This document shows positions 50,371 through 60,516 of a DNA stretch of 64,000 bases, piece after piece (position 1 is the stretch's first letter; each line of letters begins with the position of its first letter). The translations under genes were made by a program, and so were the position numbers. The stretch is from Streptomyces spinosisporus (GTDB taxonomy: Bacteria; Actinomycetota; Actinomycetes; Streptomycetales; Streptomycetaceae), in contig NZ_JALDAX010000001.1 in assembly GCF_022698145.1 (NCBI RefSeq), forward strand, positions 930,001-994,000. The letters run 5' to 3'. The notes beneath the pieces are model-generated. The model saw nothing but the letters and a program-made list of their open reading frames with translations. It was not told the DNA's origin and ran no database searches.

Positions 50371-50621
50371 AGTGGCCACATGGCTTGCTTTGGTGTACCC
50401 CGGACCGACGCCCCTTCCGTACTCGTGGAAACGCCGACCACCTGGGGTGATGCACTCCGATTGCTCTCATCAGCGCACCTTGTGAATTCGCCTGCAACAT
50501 ACGGCCGTTACATCTTGCCTGTCCACGGCATTGACGTCGAGCAATCCATGAGATTTACATGACCCCGGTCAGTCCGGATGCGGACAGGGACGCCCGCATC
50601 TCGGGGAAGGGATCACATGAC

Positions 50622-51590
50622 ATGACGACTGTTGATCGGCCGCTCGACCGGCTGGATACGAAGGAGGCGCCGCCCAGGAGCGGCCGCCCCGCACCACCCG
50701 GCCGCAAGAACAAGGCGCTGTTCTGGTTCGCGGTCCCCGGCACCGTCCTGCTGCTGCTCTTCCATTACGTGCCGCTGCTGGGCAATGTGATCGCGTTCCA
50801 GGACTACCAGCCGTTCACCGGCTTCACGCACAGCCCGTGGACAGGGTTCGACAACTTCAAGATCCTCTTCAACGGCGACCCCGCGTTCCTGCACGCGCTG
50901 GTCAACACGCTGGAACTGACGGTCATTCAGGTCGTCTTCGTCTTCCCGCTGCCGATCCTGCTGGCCCTGCTGCTCAACAGCCTGGTCGGCGAACGGGTCA
51001 AGCGCGTGGTGCAGAACGTGCTCTACCTGCCGCACTTCCTGTCCTGGGTGGTCGTCGTGGCCGTCTTCCAGCAGATGCTGGGCAACGGCGGCCTGCTGAA
51101 CGTCTTCCTGCAGGCGCACGACATGGGCACCTGGAACATCATCGGCAACCCGGACCTGTTCAAGGAGCTGCTGACGTCCCAGGTGATCTGGAAGGACACG
51201 GGATGGGCCACCATCCTCTTCCTCGCCGCGCTCTCCCGCGTCGACACCGACCTGTACGAGGCGGCCGCGGTGGACGGCGCGAGCCGTCTGCGCCAGACCT
51301 GGCACGTGACGCTGCCGGCCCTGCGCGGCCTGGTGATCCTGCTGCTGATCCTCCGCCTCGGTGACGCCCTGAGCGTGGGCTTCGAGCAGATCGTGCTCCA
51401 GCAGACGGGCATGGACAAGAACACCACCGAGGTGCTGGACACCTACGTGTACAACAACGGCCTCGTCGCCGGGGAATGGGGCATCAGCGCGGCGGTCGGC
51501 CTCGTCAAGGGCCTGGTCGGCGTGGTGCTGGTGCTGGGGGCCAACAAGATCGCCCATCTTCTCGGCGAGGAAGGCATCTACAGCAAATGA
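50622..51590 (+). CDS. Sugar ABC importer permease, LplB type
   Basis: A 322-residue permease with six helices (FWFAVPGTVLLLLFHYVPLLGNVIAF first) and the EAA loop EAAAVDGASRLRQTWHVTLPALRG (about residues 225-250) that contacts the ATPase. ITWKDTG-like and NTLELTVIQVVFVFPLPILLALLLNSL segments match the LplB branch, which imports complex oligosaccharides. I took the ATG at 50622, with AAGGGA upstream; an ATG at 50559 has none. It forms a heterodimer with the next product. No ATPase gene is present in the locus, as in Streptomyces importers served by the shared ATPase MsiK. Confidence 0.9.
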   Translation: MTTVDRPLDRLDTKEAPPRSGRPAPPGRKNKALFWFAVPGTVLLLLFHYVPLLGNVIAFQDYQPFTGFTHSPWTGFDNFKILFNGDPAFLHALVNTLELTVIQVVFVFPLPILLALLLNSLVGERVKRVVQNVLYLPHFLSWVVVVAVFQQMLGNGGLLNVFLQAHDMGTWNIIGNPDLFKELLTSQVIWKDTGWATILFLAALSRVDTDLYEAAAVDGASRLRQTWHVTLPALRGLVILLLILRLGDALSVGFEQIVLQQTGMDKNTTEVLDTYVYNNGLVAGEWGISAAVGLVKGLVGVVLVLGANKIAHLLGEEGIYSK

Positions 51591-52516
51591 GCACAGTCTC
51601 CACGGCGGGCCGCAGGCCCGCGCGCAGCTACAGCGCCATCCCGGGCCAGTCGGGGGGCTCCCCGCTGTGGCGCACGGCCAAGTCCCTCGTGCTGCTGGTG
51701 TGTGTGGCCCTGGTGGCGATCCCGTTCCTTGCCGTGCTCTCGACCTCGCTCGCGGACGCCGCGCAGATCAACGAGACCGGTGGCTTCGTGCTGTGGCCGA
51801 GCCACCCCACGCTCGACTCCTACCGCGCGCTCCTGGGCGGAGGCCTCGTGTCGAGGGCGATGCTGGTCAGCGTCGGCATCACGGTCGTCGGCACCCTGAT
51901 CAGCCTGGCCGCCTCGATCACGCTCGCGTACGGCCTGAGCCGGCCCGGCTCGTACGGCCACAAGCCGATCCTCATGCTCCTGGTCCTCTCGCTGCTGTTC
52001 GTGCCCGGTGTGATCCCCAGCTATCTGCTGGTCAAGCAGCTCGGGTTGATCAACAGCTACTGGTCCCTGATCCTGCCGACCGCCGTCAACGCCTTCAACG
52101 TGATCGTCCTGCGCTCGTTCTTCGCCGCCCTGCCGGGCGAGCTGACCGACGCCGCCCGTATCGACGGGGCCGGCGAGTGGCGCATCCTCACCCGGATCGT
52201 GATGCCGCTGTCGAAGGCAGCGATCGCGGTGATCGGCCTGTTCTACGCGGTCTCCTACTGGAACGCCTTCTTCAACGCCCTCATCTACATCAACCAGTCG
52301 GCCAAGTGGCCGCTCCAGCTCATCCTGCAGACCTACGTCGTCAACAACTCGGCCATCGGCCAGGGACAGACGGCCGACCCCGGCGCGGCGCTCCCGCCGA
52401 CCGTGGCGCTCCAGGCAGCCATCCTCATCCTGTCGGTCGTCCCGATCGTCATCGTCTACCCCTTCCTGCAACGGCACCTCACCAAGGGCGTGATGATCGG
52501 CGCGGTCAAGGGATGA
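51587..52516 (+). CDS. Sugar ABC importer permease, LplC/MalG type
   Basis: A 309-residue permease starting in an ATGA overlap with the first permease. Helix 1 is LVLLVCVALVAIPFLAVLSTSLA, and the EAA loop reads LTDAARIDGAGEWRILTRIVMPLSKAAIAVIGLFYAVSYWN (about residues 185-225). FNVIVLRSFFAALPGEL precedes it as in CUT1 permeases of the YtcP/LplC kind. It makes the second half of the membrane channel. The binding-protein gene follows after 49 bp. Confidence 0.92.
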   Translation: MSTVSTAGRRPARSYSAIPGQSGGSPLWRTAKSLVLLVCVALVAIPFLAVLSTSLADAAQINETGGFVLWPSHPTLDSYRALLGGGLVSRAMLVSVGITVVGTLISLAASITLAYGLSRPGSYGHKPILMLLVLSLLFVPGVIPSYLLVKQLGLINSYWSLILPTAVNAFNVIVLRSFFAALPGELTDAARIDGAGEWRILTRIVMPLSKAAIAVIGLFYAVSYWNAFFNALIYINQSAKWPLQLILQTYVVNNSAIGQGQTADPGAALPPTVALQAAILILSVVPIVIVYPFLQRHLTKGVMIGAVKG

Positions 52517-52565
52517 CCCGCGCGGACCCTGTGACCGACCGCCCAGAAGAAGGGATTCCCCACCC

Positions 52566-54191
52566 ATGGGTGCGCACCTCACCCGGAGAAACGTCCTGCT
52601 CGCAGGACTGGCCGCCGCGGCCGTGCCAAGCCTTGCCGCATGCGGCGACGGCGTAGCCGAACCCTCCCTCGCGGAGAACGCCGACGTACGGCTGCCGGAC
52701 TACGTCCCCTACCGGGGCGTGCAGCCGGACCTGCCCGGGACGAAGGCCGGCGTGCTGAACGGCTACTACCACTACCCGAAGAACCCCGTGAAAGCGGCGC
52801 CGGACGGCCCGCCGGCCAAGGGGCCGTCCATCGACGTCATGACCCTGACGTACAGCCCCGTACCGCCGCCCGCGTCGAAGAACCCTCTGTGGCAGAGGCT
52901 CAGCGACAGCATCGGCACCACGCTGAACTACGAGATCGTGCCGGTGGCCAACTACCCGGTGAAGTTCGCCCTGACGATCGCCGGGGGCGATCTGCCCGAC
53001 GCGATGCTGGTGCTGCCCACCGCTCCACGCCAGCCCGCCATGCTCAACGCCCTCTTCGAGGACCTGTCGCCCTACCTGTCCGGCAGCGGCGTGAGGCGCT
53101 ATCCCTATCTCGCGAACATCCCCACCAGTTCCTGGTCTCCCATGGTCCTCGCGGGCGGCCTCTACGGCCTGCCCATGCCGCGCGCCAACAGCGGCTCCGC
53201 CATGTTCTACCGCGCCGACATCATGAAGCAGAAGGACCTGGACCCGAACCCCAAGTCCTTCAAGGAGTTCCTCCAGCTGTGCAAGGACATCTCCGATCCG
53301 AAGCACGCGAAGTACGCCAACGGCGACCCCGCCGTCACCCTGTACTTCATCCTGGAGATGCTGCACGGCGCGAACGAATGGCGGGAGCAGGGCGGCAGGT
53401 TCACCTGGTGGCTGGAGGAGAGCGACATCCTGCACCAGGCCCTCGACGCCATGCGGCAGTTGGTCAAGGCGCAGACGATCCACCCGGACGGATTCACCAC
53501 CGTCGGCAAGTTCAAGGACTGGTTCGGCAACGGCCAGATCGCCATCAACTACGACGGCCTGACCGCCTGGAACCAGAATCTGCTCCAGTACGGCGCCACC
53601 AACCCGAAGTTCGAGATCGACGCGATGGTCGCGCCCGGCTTCGACGGCGGCAAGGGCACGCACTGGGCGGGCAACACCAACTTCGCGATGCTCAGCCTGA
53701 AGAAGGCCCCGCGCGAACGCATAGAGCAGCTGCTGCACGCGTTCAACCTGCTCGCCTCGCCCTTCGGCACCGACCTCTACCTGCTGCGGAAGTACGGAGT
53801 GGAGGGCCACGACTTCGCGTACAAGGGCGCGGACCCGGTGCTGAATACCGTCGGGGTCACGGACACCGGACTGCCGACCACCTTCACCACGGACGCACCG
53901 CAGAGCATCTACTTCCCGCAGGACGCGGAACCGGTGCGGCTGCAGTACGAGTTCCAGAAGCGCGCCGTCGACGTGCTGGTGACGAACCCGGCCTACGGCC
54001 TGTACTCCGAGACGAACACCACGCTCGGCAACACGATGAGGCAGAACATCATCGAGGGTCCGCTCAAGGGCTACATGCGCGGATCGGCCGACTGGAACGA
54101 CGTCCAGGACGCGGTGAAGAACTGGCGCCGCAGCGGCGGCGACAAGATGCGCGGCGAGTTCGAGCAGGCCTGGGCCGCCCTGCGCGCCTGA
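52566..54191 (+). CDS. Sugar ABC importer binding lipoprotein, LplA type
   Basis: A 541-residue lipoprotein. The signal peptide combines a Tat-like start (LTRRNVLLAGLAAAAVPSLAAC) with the lipobox LAAC. The length, well above the usual 430, is characteristic of LplA-type binding proteins for long oligosaccharides. The mature part has typical segments: PSIDVMTLTYSPVPPPASKNPLWQRL, YGLPMPRANSGSAMFYRADIMKQKDLDPNPKSFKEF and GQIAINYDGLTAWNQ. It feeds the two permeases just upstream. Downstream lie the two alpha-mannosidase genes, suggesting that the cargo contains alpha-linked mannose. AAGGGA before the ATG. Confidence 0.9.
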   Translation: MGAHLTRRNVLLAGLAAAAVPSLAACGDGVAEPSLAENADVRLPDYVPYRGVQPDLPGTKAGVLNGYYHYPKNPVKAAPDGPPAKGPSIDVMTLTYSPVPPPASKNPLWQRLSDSIGTTLNYEIVPVANYPVKFALTIAGGDLPDAMLVLPTAPRQPAMLNALFEDLSPYLSGSGVRRYPYLANIPTSSWSPMVLAGGLYGLPMPRANSGSAMFYRADIMKQKDLDPNPKSFKEFLQLCKDISDPKHAKYANGDPAVTLYFILEMLHGANEWREQGGRFTWWLEESDILHQALDAMRQLVKAQTIHPDGFTTVGKFKDWFGNGQIAINYDGLTAWNQNLLQYGATNPKFEIDAMVAPGFDGGKGTHWAGNTNFAMLSLKKAPRERIEQLLHAFNLLASPFGTDLYLLRKYGVEGHDFAYKGADPVLNTVGVTDTGLPTTFTTDAPQSIYFPQDAEPVRLQYEFQKRAVDVLVTNPAYGLYSETNTTLGNTMRQNIIEGPLKGYMRGSADWNDVQDAVKNWRRSGGDKMRGEFEQAWAALRA

Positions 54192-54248
54192 CCCACCCCG
54201 CCCCCCACCGGAAAACCCCCTGAACCACCACGCAAAGGACCCTGGACT

Positions 54249-57200
54249 GTGCACGACGAACGACGGATCACCGAAGCACGCGTGCGGAAGCTGCTGGACC
54301 GGGTCATCCGCCCCGCGCTCTACAGCGCCGTTCACCCGCTCGCACTCGAAGCCTGGCACGTCGACGGTGAGCCCGTGCCCCTCGCCGACGCCCAGCGGGC
54401 CACCTACGCGCCCATGGCGGTCGGCGATACCTGGGGCAGGCCGTGGGGCACCACCTGGCTCAAGGCGACGGCCGAGATCCCGGCCGACTGGACAGGGCGG
54501 CGCGTCGAGGCCGTCTTCGACCTGGGCTTCGATCTGACGCGTGGCCCGGGCGGACAGGCGGAGGGCCTGGTCTACCGGGACGGTTCCCCCGTGCAGGGGC
54601 TGCACCCGTACAGCCGCAGCGTCCTGCTCACCGGCAGCGCCACCGGCGGCGAGAGCGTGGACCTGCTGGTGGAGCTGGCCGCCAACCCCGACATCTCCGG
54701 CAGCCAGGCGAAGGGCACCCACTTCGGCTCGCTGTCCACGGCCGGCGACGCGCACCTCTACCAGCTCAGGCAGGCGGAGATCGCGGTCCGCGACGACGAG
54801 GTGTGGCACCTGATCCACGACATCGAGGTCCTCGACCAGCTGATGCACGAACTGCCCGAGGGTTCCTCGCGCCGCCACGAGATCCTCTACGCGCTGCGCA
54901 AGGCCGCGGACGCCCTCGACGCGCACGACGTCGCCGGCACCGCGCGCGCAGGCCGGGCGGCCCTCGCCGACGTCCTCTCCCGGCCCGCGCACGCCTCCGC
55001 GCACACGGTGACCGCTGTCGGCCACGCCCACATCGACTCCGCCTGGCTGTGGCCGGTGCGGGAGACGGTGCGCAAGTGCGCCCGCACCTTCACCAACATG
55101 ACGACGCTCGCCGCCGAGTATCCGGAACTGGTCTTCGCCTGCTCCTCGGCGCAGCAGTACGCCTGGATGAAGGAACGGCACCCGGAGGTCTTCGACCGCA
55201 TCAAGAAGGCGGTGGCCGCGGGTACTTGGGCCCCCGTCGGCGGCATGTGGGTCGAGGCCGACGGAAATCTCCCGGGCGGCGAGGCGCTGGCGCGGCAACT
55301 CGTGTACGGGCGGCGCTTCTTCGCCGAGGAGTTCGGCGTGGAGCAGGAAGGGGTGTGGCTGCCGGACTCCTTCGGATACAGCGCGGCCTACCCGCAGCTC
55401 GCCAGGCTGGCGGGCGCCCGCTGGTTCCTCACCCAGAAGCTGTCGTGGAACGAGACCAACCGGCTGCCGCATCACACGTTCGCCTGGGAGGGCATCGACG
55501 GCTCCCGCATCTTCACCCACTTCCCGCCCGTCGACACCTACAGCGCGGAGCTCTCGGCCGCCGAACTCGCCCACGCGGAAAGCAACTTCGCCGACAAGGG
55601 CCCGGCCAACCGGTCGCTCGCCCCGTTCGGCTACGGGGACGGCGGCGGTGGCCCCACCCGCTCCATGCTGGAGCGGGCCCGCAGACTGCGCGACCTGGAG
55701 GGCTCGCCGCGGGTCGAGGTGAGCAGCCCGAACGCCTTCTTCGAGGCGGCCCGCGCGGAGTACCCGCAACTGCCGGTGTGGCGCGGCGAGTTGTACCTGG
55801 AGAACCACCGCGGCACCTACACCAGCCAGGCCCGCACCAAGCGCGGCAACCGCCGCTCGGAGGCCCTGCTGCGCGAGGCCGAACTGTGGGCCGCCACGGC
55901 CGCGGTGCACGCCGGCGCCCCGTACCCGTACGAGCGTCTGGAGTCGATCTGGCGCCGGGTGCTGCTGCACCAGTTCCACGACATCCTGCCCGGCACCTCC
56001 ATCGCGTGGGTGCACCAGCAGGCCGAGGAGGTGTACGGCGAACTCCTTGCGGAGCTGGAGGCGGTCATCGGGGAGGCGAGCGGCAGCCTCGGCGCCGCGC
56101 CCTCGGACATGTTCCTCAACGCGGGTCCCTACGACCGCCGCGAGGTCGCCGTCCTCCCGGCGGGCGCCGAGCAGGCCGCCGGGCCCGTCGGGCAGCGCCT
56201 GTCCGACGGACGGCTCGCCGTCCTCGCGGACGTGCCCGCACTGGGCTCCGGCGGGACCCTGGAGCAGCCCACGGCACCGGTGACGGCGCGTGCTGAGGGC
56301 GACGGCTTCGTGCTGCGCAACGGCGCGGTGACGGTGACGATCGACGGCGACGGGCTCGTCACGTCCGTCCACGACCACGCCGCGCACCGCGAGGCGATCG
56401 CTCCCGGCGCGGCGGGCAACCTGCTCCAGCTGCACCCGGACGACCCCAACGTCTGGTCCGCCTGGAACATCGACCCCTACTACCGGGACACCGTGCGCGA
56501 CCTGCGCGCGGCCGCCTCGGTCATGCTGGCCGAGAGCGGGCCGCTGCTGGCCTCCGTGCGGGTGGAGCGCCGCTTCGGCGCCTCCGTCCTCGTACAGCAT
56601 CTGGAACTCGCGGCCGAGAGCAGGCAGTTGACCGTCCGCACCGACGTCGACTGGCAGGAGCGCGACGTCGTGCTCAAGGCGGCCTGGCCGCTGGACGTGC
56701 ACGCGGAGGAGGAGCGGGCGGAGATCCAGTTCGGTCATGTGCGCCGCCCCACGCACCAGAACACCAGCTGGGACGCGGCCCGTTACGAGCTGTGGGCCCA
56801 CCGCTGGGTGCACGTCGGCGAACGGCACTGGGGAGCCGCCGTCCTCAACGACTCGACGTACGGGCACGACATCGGCCGCGACACCCGGGAGGACGGCGGC
56901 ACCACCACGACCCTGCGGCTGTCCCTGCTGCGCGCCCCGCACAGCCCCGACCCCCAGGCGGACCGCGGGCGGCACTCCTTCACCTACGCGCTGGTGGTGG
57001 GCGCCCGGGTCGAGGAGGCGATCGCCGGCGGCTACGCGCTGAACCTGCCGTTGCGCCCCGCGCCCGTCACCACACCGGCCCTGGTCACCGTCGACACGAC
57101 GGACGTCGTGATCGAGTCGGTGAAGCTGGCCGACGACCGCAGCGGCGACGTGGTGGTGCGTCTCTACGAGGCCTGCGGCGGCGCCGTCACGGCAACGCTC

Positions 57201-57356
57201 ACGGCGGGTTTCCCGGTGGCAGGTGTGAGTGACTGCGACCTGCTGGAGTCACCCGAGGAAGACCTGCCGCTGTCGGACGAGGCAACCACGACCTTCAGGA
57301 TGCGCCCCTTCCAGATCCGCACCCTTCGGCTGCACCGGGCACGGGAGACGGCGTAG
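54249..57356 (+). CDS. Alpha-mannosidase, GH38 (first of two)
   Basis: A 1035-residue cytoplasmic glycoside hydrolase of family 38. The zinc-site signature VGHAHIDSAWLWPVRETVRKC lies at about residues 256-276, and the nucleophile is the aspartate of VWLPDSFGYSAAYPQLARLAG (about 372). Further GH38 segments are GRRFFAEEFGVEQEGVWLP, HHTFAWEGIDGSRIFTHFPPVDTY and LLHQFHDILPGTSIAWVHQQAEEVY. The C-terminal beta domains follow. It releases mannose from alpha-linked oligosaccharides. GTG start at 54249 after AAAGGACC. No signal peptide, so it works on imported sugars. It is about half identical by eye to the next gene's product. Confidence 0.94.
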   Translation: MHDERRITEARVRKLLDRVIRPALYSAVHPLALEAWHVDGEPVPLADAQRATYAPMAVGDTWGRPWGTTWLKATAEIPADWTGRRVEAVFDLGFDLTRGPGGQAEGLVYRDGSPVQGLHPYSRSVLLTGSATGGESVDLLVELAANPDISGSQAKGTHFGSLSTAGDAHLYQLRQAEIAVRDDEVWHLIHDIEVLDQLMHELPEGSSRRHEILYALRKAADALDAHDVAGTARAGRAALADVLSRPAHASAHTVTAVGHAHIDSAWLWPVRETVRKCARTFTNMTTLAAEYPELVFACSSAQQYAWMKERHPEVFDRIKKAVAAGTWAPVGGMWVEADGNLPGGEALARQLVYGRRFFAEEFGVEQEGVWLPDSFGYSAAYPQLARLAGARWFLTQKLSWNETNRLPHHTFAWEGIDGSRIFTHFPPVDTYSAELSAAELAHAESNFADKGPANRSLAPFGYGDGGGGPTRSMLERARRLRDLEGSPRVEVSSPNAFFEAARAEYPQLPVWRGELYLENHRGTYTSQARTKRGNRRSEALLREAELWAATAAVHAGAPYPYERLESIWRRVLLHQFHDILPGTSIAWVHQQAEEVYGELLAELEAVIGEASGSLGAAPSDMFLNAGPYDRREVAVLPAGAEQAAGPVGQRLSDGRLAVLADVPALGSGGTLEQPTAPVTARAEGDGFVLRNGAVTVTIDGDGLVTSVHDHAAHREAIAPGAAGNLLQLHPDDPNVWSAWNIDPYYRDTVRDLRAAASVMLAESGPLLASVRVERRFGASVLVQHLELAAESRQLTVRTDVDWQERDVVLKAAWPLDVHAEEERAEIQFGHVRRPTHQNTSWDAARYELWAHRWVHVGERHWGAAVLNDSTYGHDIGRDTREDGGTTTTLRLSLLRAPHSPDPQADRGRHSFTYALVVGARVEEAIAGGYALNLPLRPAPVTTPALVTVDTTDVVIESVKLADDRSGDVVVRLYEACGGAVTATLTAGFPVAGVSDCDLLESPEEDLPLSDEATTTFRMRPFQIRTLRLHRARETA

Positions 57357-57432
57357 ACGCTGTCCGGAGCCCCTGTCCCGAGTCGGCCCCCGAGCCACCT
57401 TCCCCCCCCGCACCACACAGGAGACCCCTTTC

Positions 57433-60400
57433 ATGCACGACGACCGGAACCTGGTCGAAGCCCGGCTGGAGCGCGTCCTGAGGGAACGTGTCCGACCCGC
57501 TGTTCACCCCCTCACCGCACCGCTGTCCGTCGAGATCTGGTCCACCACGGGCGAACCCGTGCCGGTGGCCGAAGGACTGGCCGCCCCCACCCGTCCCATC
57601 GCCGCCGGGACCCCTTGGGGCGCGCCCTGGGGCACCAGCTGGTTCAAGGTCACCGGCACGGTCCCAGCCGAGTGGGCGGGCCGCACCGTCGAGGCCGTCC
57701 TGGACCTCGGCTTCACCCGGCGCACTCCCGGATTCCAGTGCGAGGGACTGGTCCACCGGCCCGACGGGACCCCGGTGAAGGGGCTCCACCCGCGCAACTC
57801 GTATGTACGTGTCGGCTCGCCCGTGGCAGGGGGCGAGCAGGTGCACTGGCACATCGAAGCCGCCTCCAACCCCGACCTGGAGGCGTCCGGTGTGCCGTTC
57901 CAGCCCACGCCGATGGGTGACAAGACCACGGCGGGCGACGCACCCCAATACGTGCTGGGCGACATGCGGTTGGCCGTCCTCGACGAGACGGTGTGGAACC
58001 TCGTCACCGACCTGGAGGTCCTCGGCGAGCTGATGGCGGAACTCCCCGTCGACGGCGCGCGCCGCTGGAACATCCTCCGCGCGGTGAGCCGGGCCCTGGA
58101 CGCCCTGGACCTGCAGGACGTGAACGGGACGGCCGCGGCCGCGCGCGCCGAACTCTCCGACGTACTGGCAGCTCCCGCGACGCCGGCGGCGCACCGCATC
58201 AGCGCCGTAGGCCATGCGCACATCGACTCGGCCTGGCTGTGGCCGCTGCGGGAGACGGTGCGCAAGGTCGCCCGTACCGCGTCCAACATGACGGCGCTCC
58301 TGGAGGAAGAGCCCGACTTCGTCTTCGCGATGTCGCAGGCCCAGCAGTACGCGTGGCTCAAGGAGCATCGGCCCGAGGTGTACGCGCGGGTGAAGAAGGC
58401 CGTCGCGGACGGCAGGTTCGTGCCCGCGGGAGGCATGTGGGTGGAGTCCGACACCAACATGCCGGGTTCGGAGGCGATGGCGCGGCAGTTCGTGCACGGC
58501 AAGCGCTTCTTCCTCGACGAGTTCGGCCTGGAGAGCGACGAGGTCTGGCTGCCCGACACGTTCGGCTTCGCGGCGGGTCTGCCGCAGATCATCAAGGCGG
58601 CGGGCGCGACCCGGCTGCTCACCCAGAAGATCTCGTGGAGCCGCACCAACAGCTTCCCCCACCACACCTTCTGGTGGGAGGGCGTCGACGGCAGCCGCGT
58701 CTTCACCCACTTCCCGCCCGTCGACACCTACAACTGCGAGGTGACGGGACATCAGATCGCGCACGCGGCACGGAACTTCAAGGAGAAGGGCGTCGCCACC
58801 CGGTCCCTCGCGCCGGTCGGGTACGGCGACGGCGGTGGCGGCACCACGCGGGAGATGGTCGCCCGGGCGGCCCGCCTGCGCAACCTGGAGGGTTCGGCGA
58901 CGGTCGAGTGGACGACGCCCACCGACTTCTTCACCAAGGCCCAGGCCGAGTATCCCAACCCACCCGTCTGGGTCGGCGAGTTGTACCTCGAACTGCACCG
59001 CGCCACGCTCACCAGCCAGGCGCAGACCAAGCGCGGAAACCGCCGCAGCGAGGCCCTGCTGACCGAGGCCGAGGTGTGGGCCACCACGGCGGCGATCCGC
59101 ACCGGCGCCCCCTACCCCTACGAACAGCTCGACCGGCTCTGGAAGACGGTACTGCTGCACCAGTTCCACGACATCCTGCCCGGCTCGTCCATCGCCTGGG
59201 TGCACCGCGAGGCGCGCGAGACGTATGCGCGGGTGGCCGCGGAACTGGAAGGACTCATCGCGGACGCGCACCGCGCCCTCGCCGGCGATCCGGCGGGCGG
59301 CACGGAACTCGTCTTCAACCCGGCCCCGCACGCCCGCGGCGGCGTCCCCGCCACCGGCGCCTCCGCACAGCCGCCCACCGGCGGCGCGGTCGTGCCGGTA
59401 CCGCGCGAGGAGGGCGGCCACATCCTGGACAACGGCCTGCTGCGCGTGGAGATCGACGCCCGCGGCCTCGTCGTCTCCGCCTACGACACCGCCGCGGGCC
59501 GCGAAACCATCGCGCCCGGACAGCCCGCGAACCTCCTCCAGCTCCACCCCGACCTCCCCAACCAGTGGGACGCCTGGGATGTCGACGCCTTCTACCGGAA
59601 CACCGCCAGCGACCTCACCGACGTCACCGAGCTGGCCGTCGAGGGCACGTCCGTGCGCATCGCGCGCAGCTTCGGCGCCTCGTACGTCACGCAGGTGCTG
59701 TCCATGCCGTCGGACGCCAAGCGCCTGGACATCGCGACCGAGGTGGACTGGCACGAGACCGAACGCTTCCTGAAGCTCGCCTTCCCGCTGGACGTGAAGG
59801 CCGACCGGTACGCCGCGGAGACCCAGTTCGGCCACGTGTACCGGCCCACCCACCAGAACACCAGCTGGGAGTGGGCCAAGTTCGAGGCGTGCAACCACCG
59901 ATTCGTGCACGTCGACGAGCCCGGCTGGGGCGTCGCGGTCGTCAACGACGCCACCTACGGCCACGACGTGACCCGGGAGGTGCGCGCGGACGGAGGCACG
60001 ACCACCACCGTCCGCGCCTCGCTGCTACGGGCGCCCCGCTACCCCGATCCGGAGACGGACCAGGGCGTGCACCACTTCCTGCACGCGCTCGTACCGGGCG
60101 CGACGATCGGCGACGCGGTCCGCGAGGGCTACCGCGCCAACCTGCCGGAACGGCGGGTCACCGGTTCCGTCGCCGAGGTCGCGCCCCTGGTCCGGGTGGA
60201 CCACGAAGCCGTCGTGGTGAGCGCGGTGAAACTGGCCGACGACCACAGCGGGGACCTCGTCGTCCGCCTCTACGAGGCCCACGGGGGCCGCGCCCACGCC
60301 ACCGTCCACGTGGAGGCGGAGGGAGCCGCCGTCGAGCAGGCCGTGTTGGTGGACCTGCTGGAGCGACCGCTCGCCGGGCGTGGGGAGCCGACGCGGGGCG

Positions 60401-60465
60401 AGAATGCCGTCGTGCTCGACCTGCGGCCGTTCGAGATGGTGACACTGCGGATACCGCGCGGTTGA
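57433..60465 (+). CDS. Alpha-mannosidase, GH38 (second of two)
   Basis: A 1010-residue GH38 enzyme, tandem paralogue of the previous one and colinear with it over the whole length. The zinc motif is VGHAHIDSAWLWPLRETVRKV (about 258-278) and the nucleophile aspartate sits in VWLPDTFGFAAGLPQIIKAAG (about 374). HHTFWWEGVDGSRVFTHFPPVDTY and LLHQFHDILPGSSIAWVHREARETY repeat the downstream motifs. The N-terminal and C-terminal beta domains differ most, so the two may prefer different linkages. ATG 57433 with AGGAGACC. It is followed by a dehydrogenase gene in the same operon. Confidence 0.94.
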   Translation: MHDDRNLVEARLERVLRERVRPAVHPLTAPLSVEIWSTTGEPVPVAEGLAAPTRPIAAGTPWGAPWGTSWFKVTGTVPAEWAGRTVEAVLDLGFTRRTPGFQCEGLVHRPDGTPVKGLHPRNSYVRVGSPVAGGEQVHWHIEAASNPDLEASGVPFQPTPMGDKTTAGDAPQYVLGDMRLAVLDETVWNLVTDLEVLGELMAELPVDGARRWNILRAVSRALDALDLQDVNGTAAAARAELSDVLAAPATPAAHRISAVGHAHIDSAWLWPLRETVRKVARTASNMTALLEEEPDFVFAMSQAQQYAWLKEHRPEVYARVKKAVADGRFVPAGGMWVESDTNMPGSEAMARQFVHGKRFFLDEFGLESDEVWLPDTFGFAAGLPQIIKAAGATRLLTQKISWSRTNSFPHHTFWWEGVDGSRVFTHFPPVDTYNCEVTGHQIAHAARNFKEKGVATRSLAPVGYGDGGGGTTREMVARAARLRNLEGSATVEWTTPTDFFTKAQAEYPNPPVWVGELYLELHRATLTSQAQTKRGNRRSEALLTEAEVWATTAAIRTGAPYPYEQLDRLWKTVLLHQFHDILPGSSIAWVHREARETYARVAAELEGLIADAHRALAGDPAGGTELVFNPAPHARGGVPATGASAQPPTGGAVVPVPREEGGHILDNGLLRVEIDARGLVVSAYDTAAGRETIAPGQPANLLQLHPDLPNQWDAWDVDAFYRNTASDLTDVTELAVEGTSVRIARSFGASYVTQVLSMPSDAKRLDIATEVDWHETERFLKLAFPLDVKADRYAAETQFGHVYRPTHQNTSWEWAKFEACNHRFVHVDEPGWGVAVVNDATYGHDVTREVRADGGTTTTVRASLLRAPRYPDPETDQGVHHFLHALVPGATIGDAVREGYRANLPERRVTGSVAEVAPLVRVDHEAVVVSAVKLADDHSGDLVVRLYEAHGGRAHATVHVEAEGAAVEQAVLVDLLERPLAGRGEPTRGENAVVLDLRPFEMVTLRIPRG

Positions 60466-60516
60466 CCATGCACTGAAGCCCGCCATGTCTCGCAGGAAAG
60501 AAGAGGGACCCCTTTC

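Noticed and set aside
52506..56975. Very long open frame on the minus strand (about 1489 codons)
   Set aside because: It lies antisense to the importer binding protein and the first GH38 gene, has Val/Gly/Arg-rich translation without domains, and reflects GC codon bias of the true plus-strand genes.
57295..59964. Long minus-strand open frame opposite the second GH38 gene
   Set aside because: Shadow of codon bias; the plus strand shows complete GH38 motifs.
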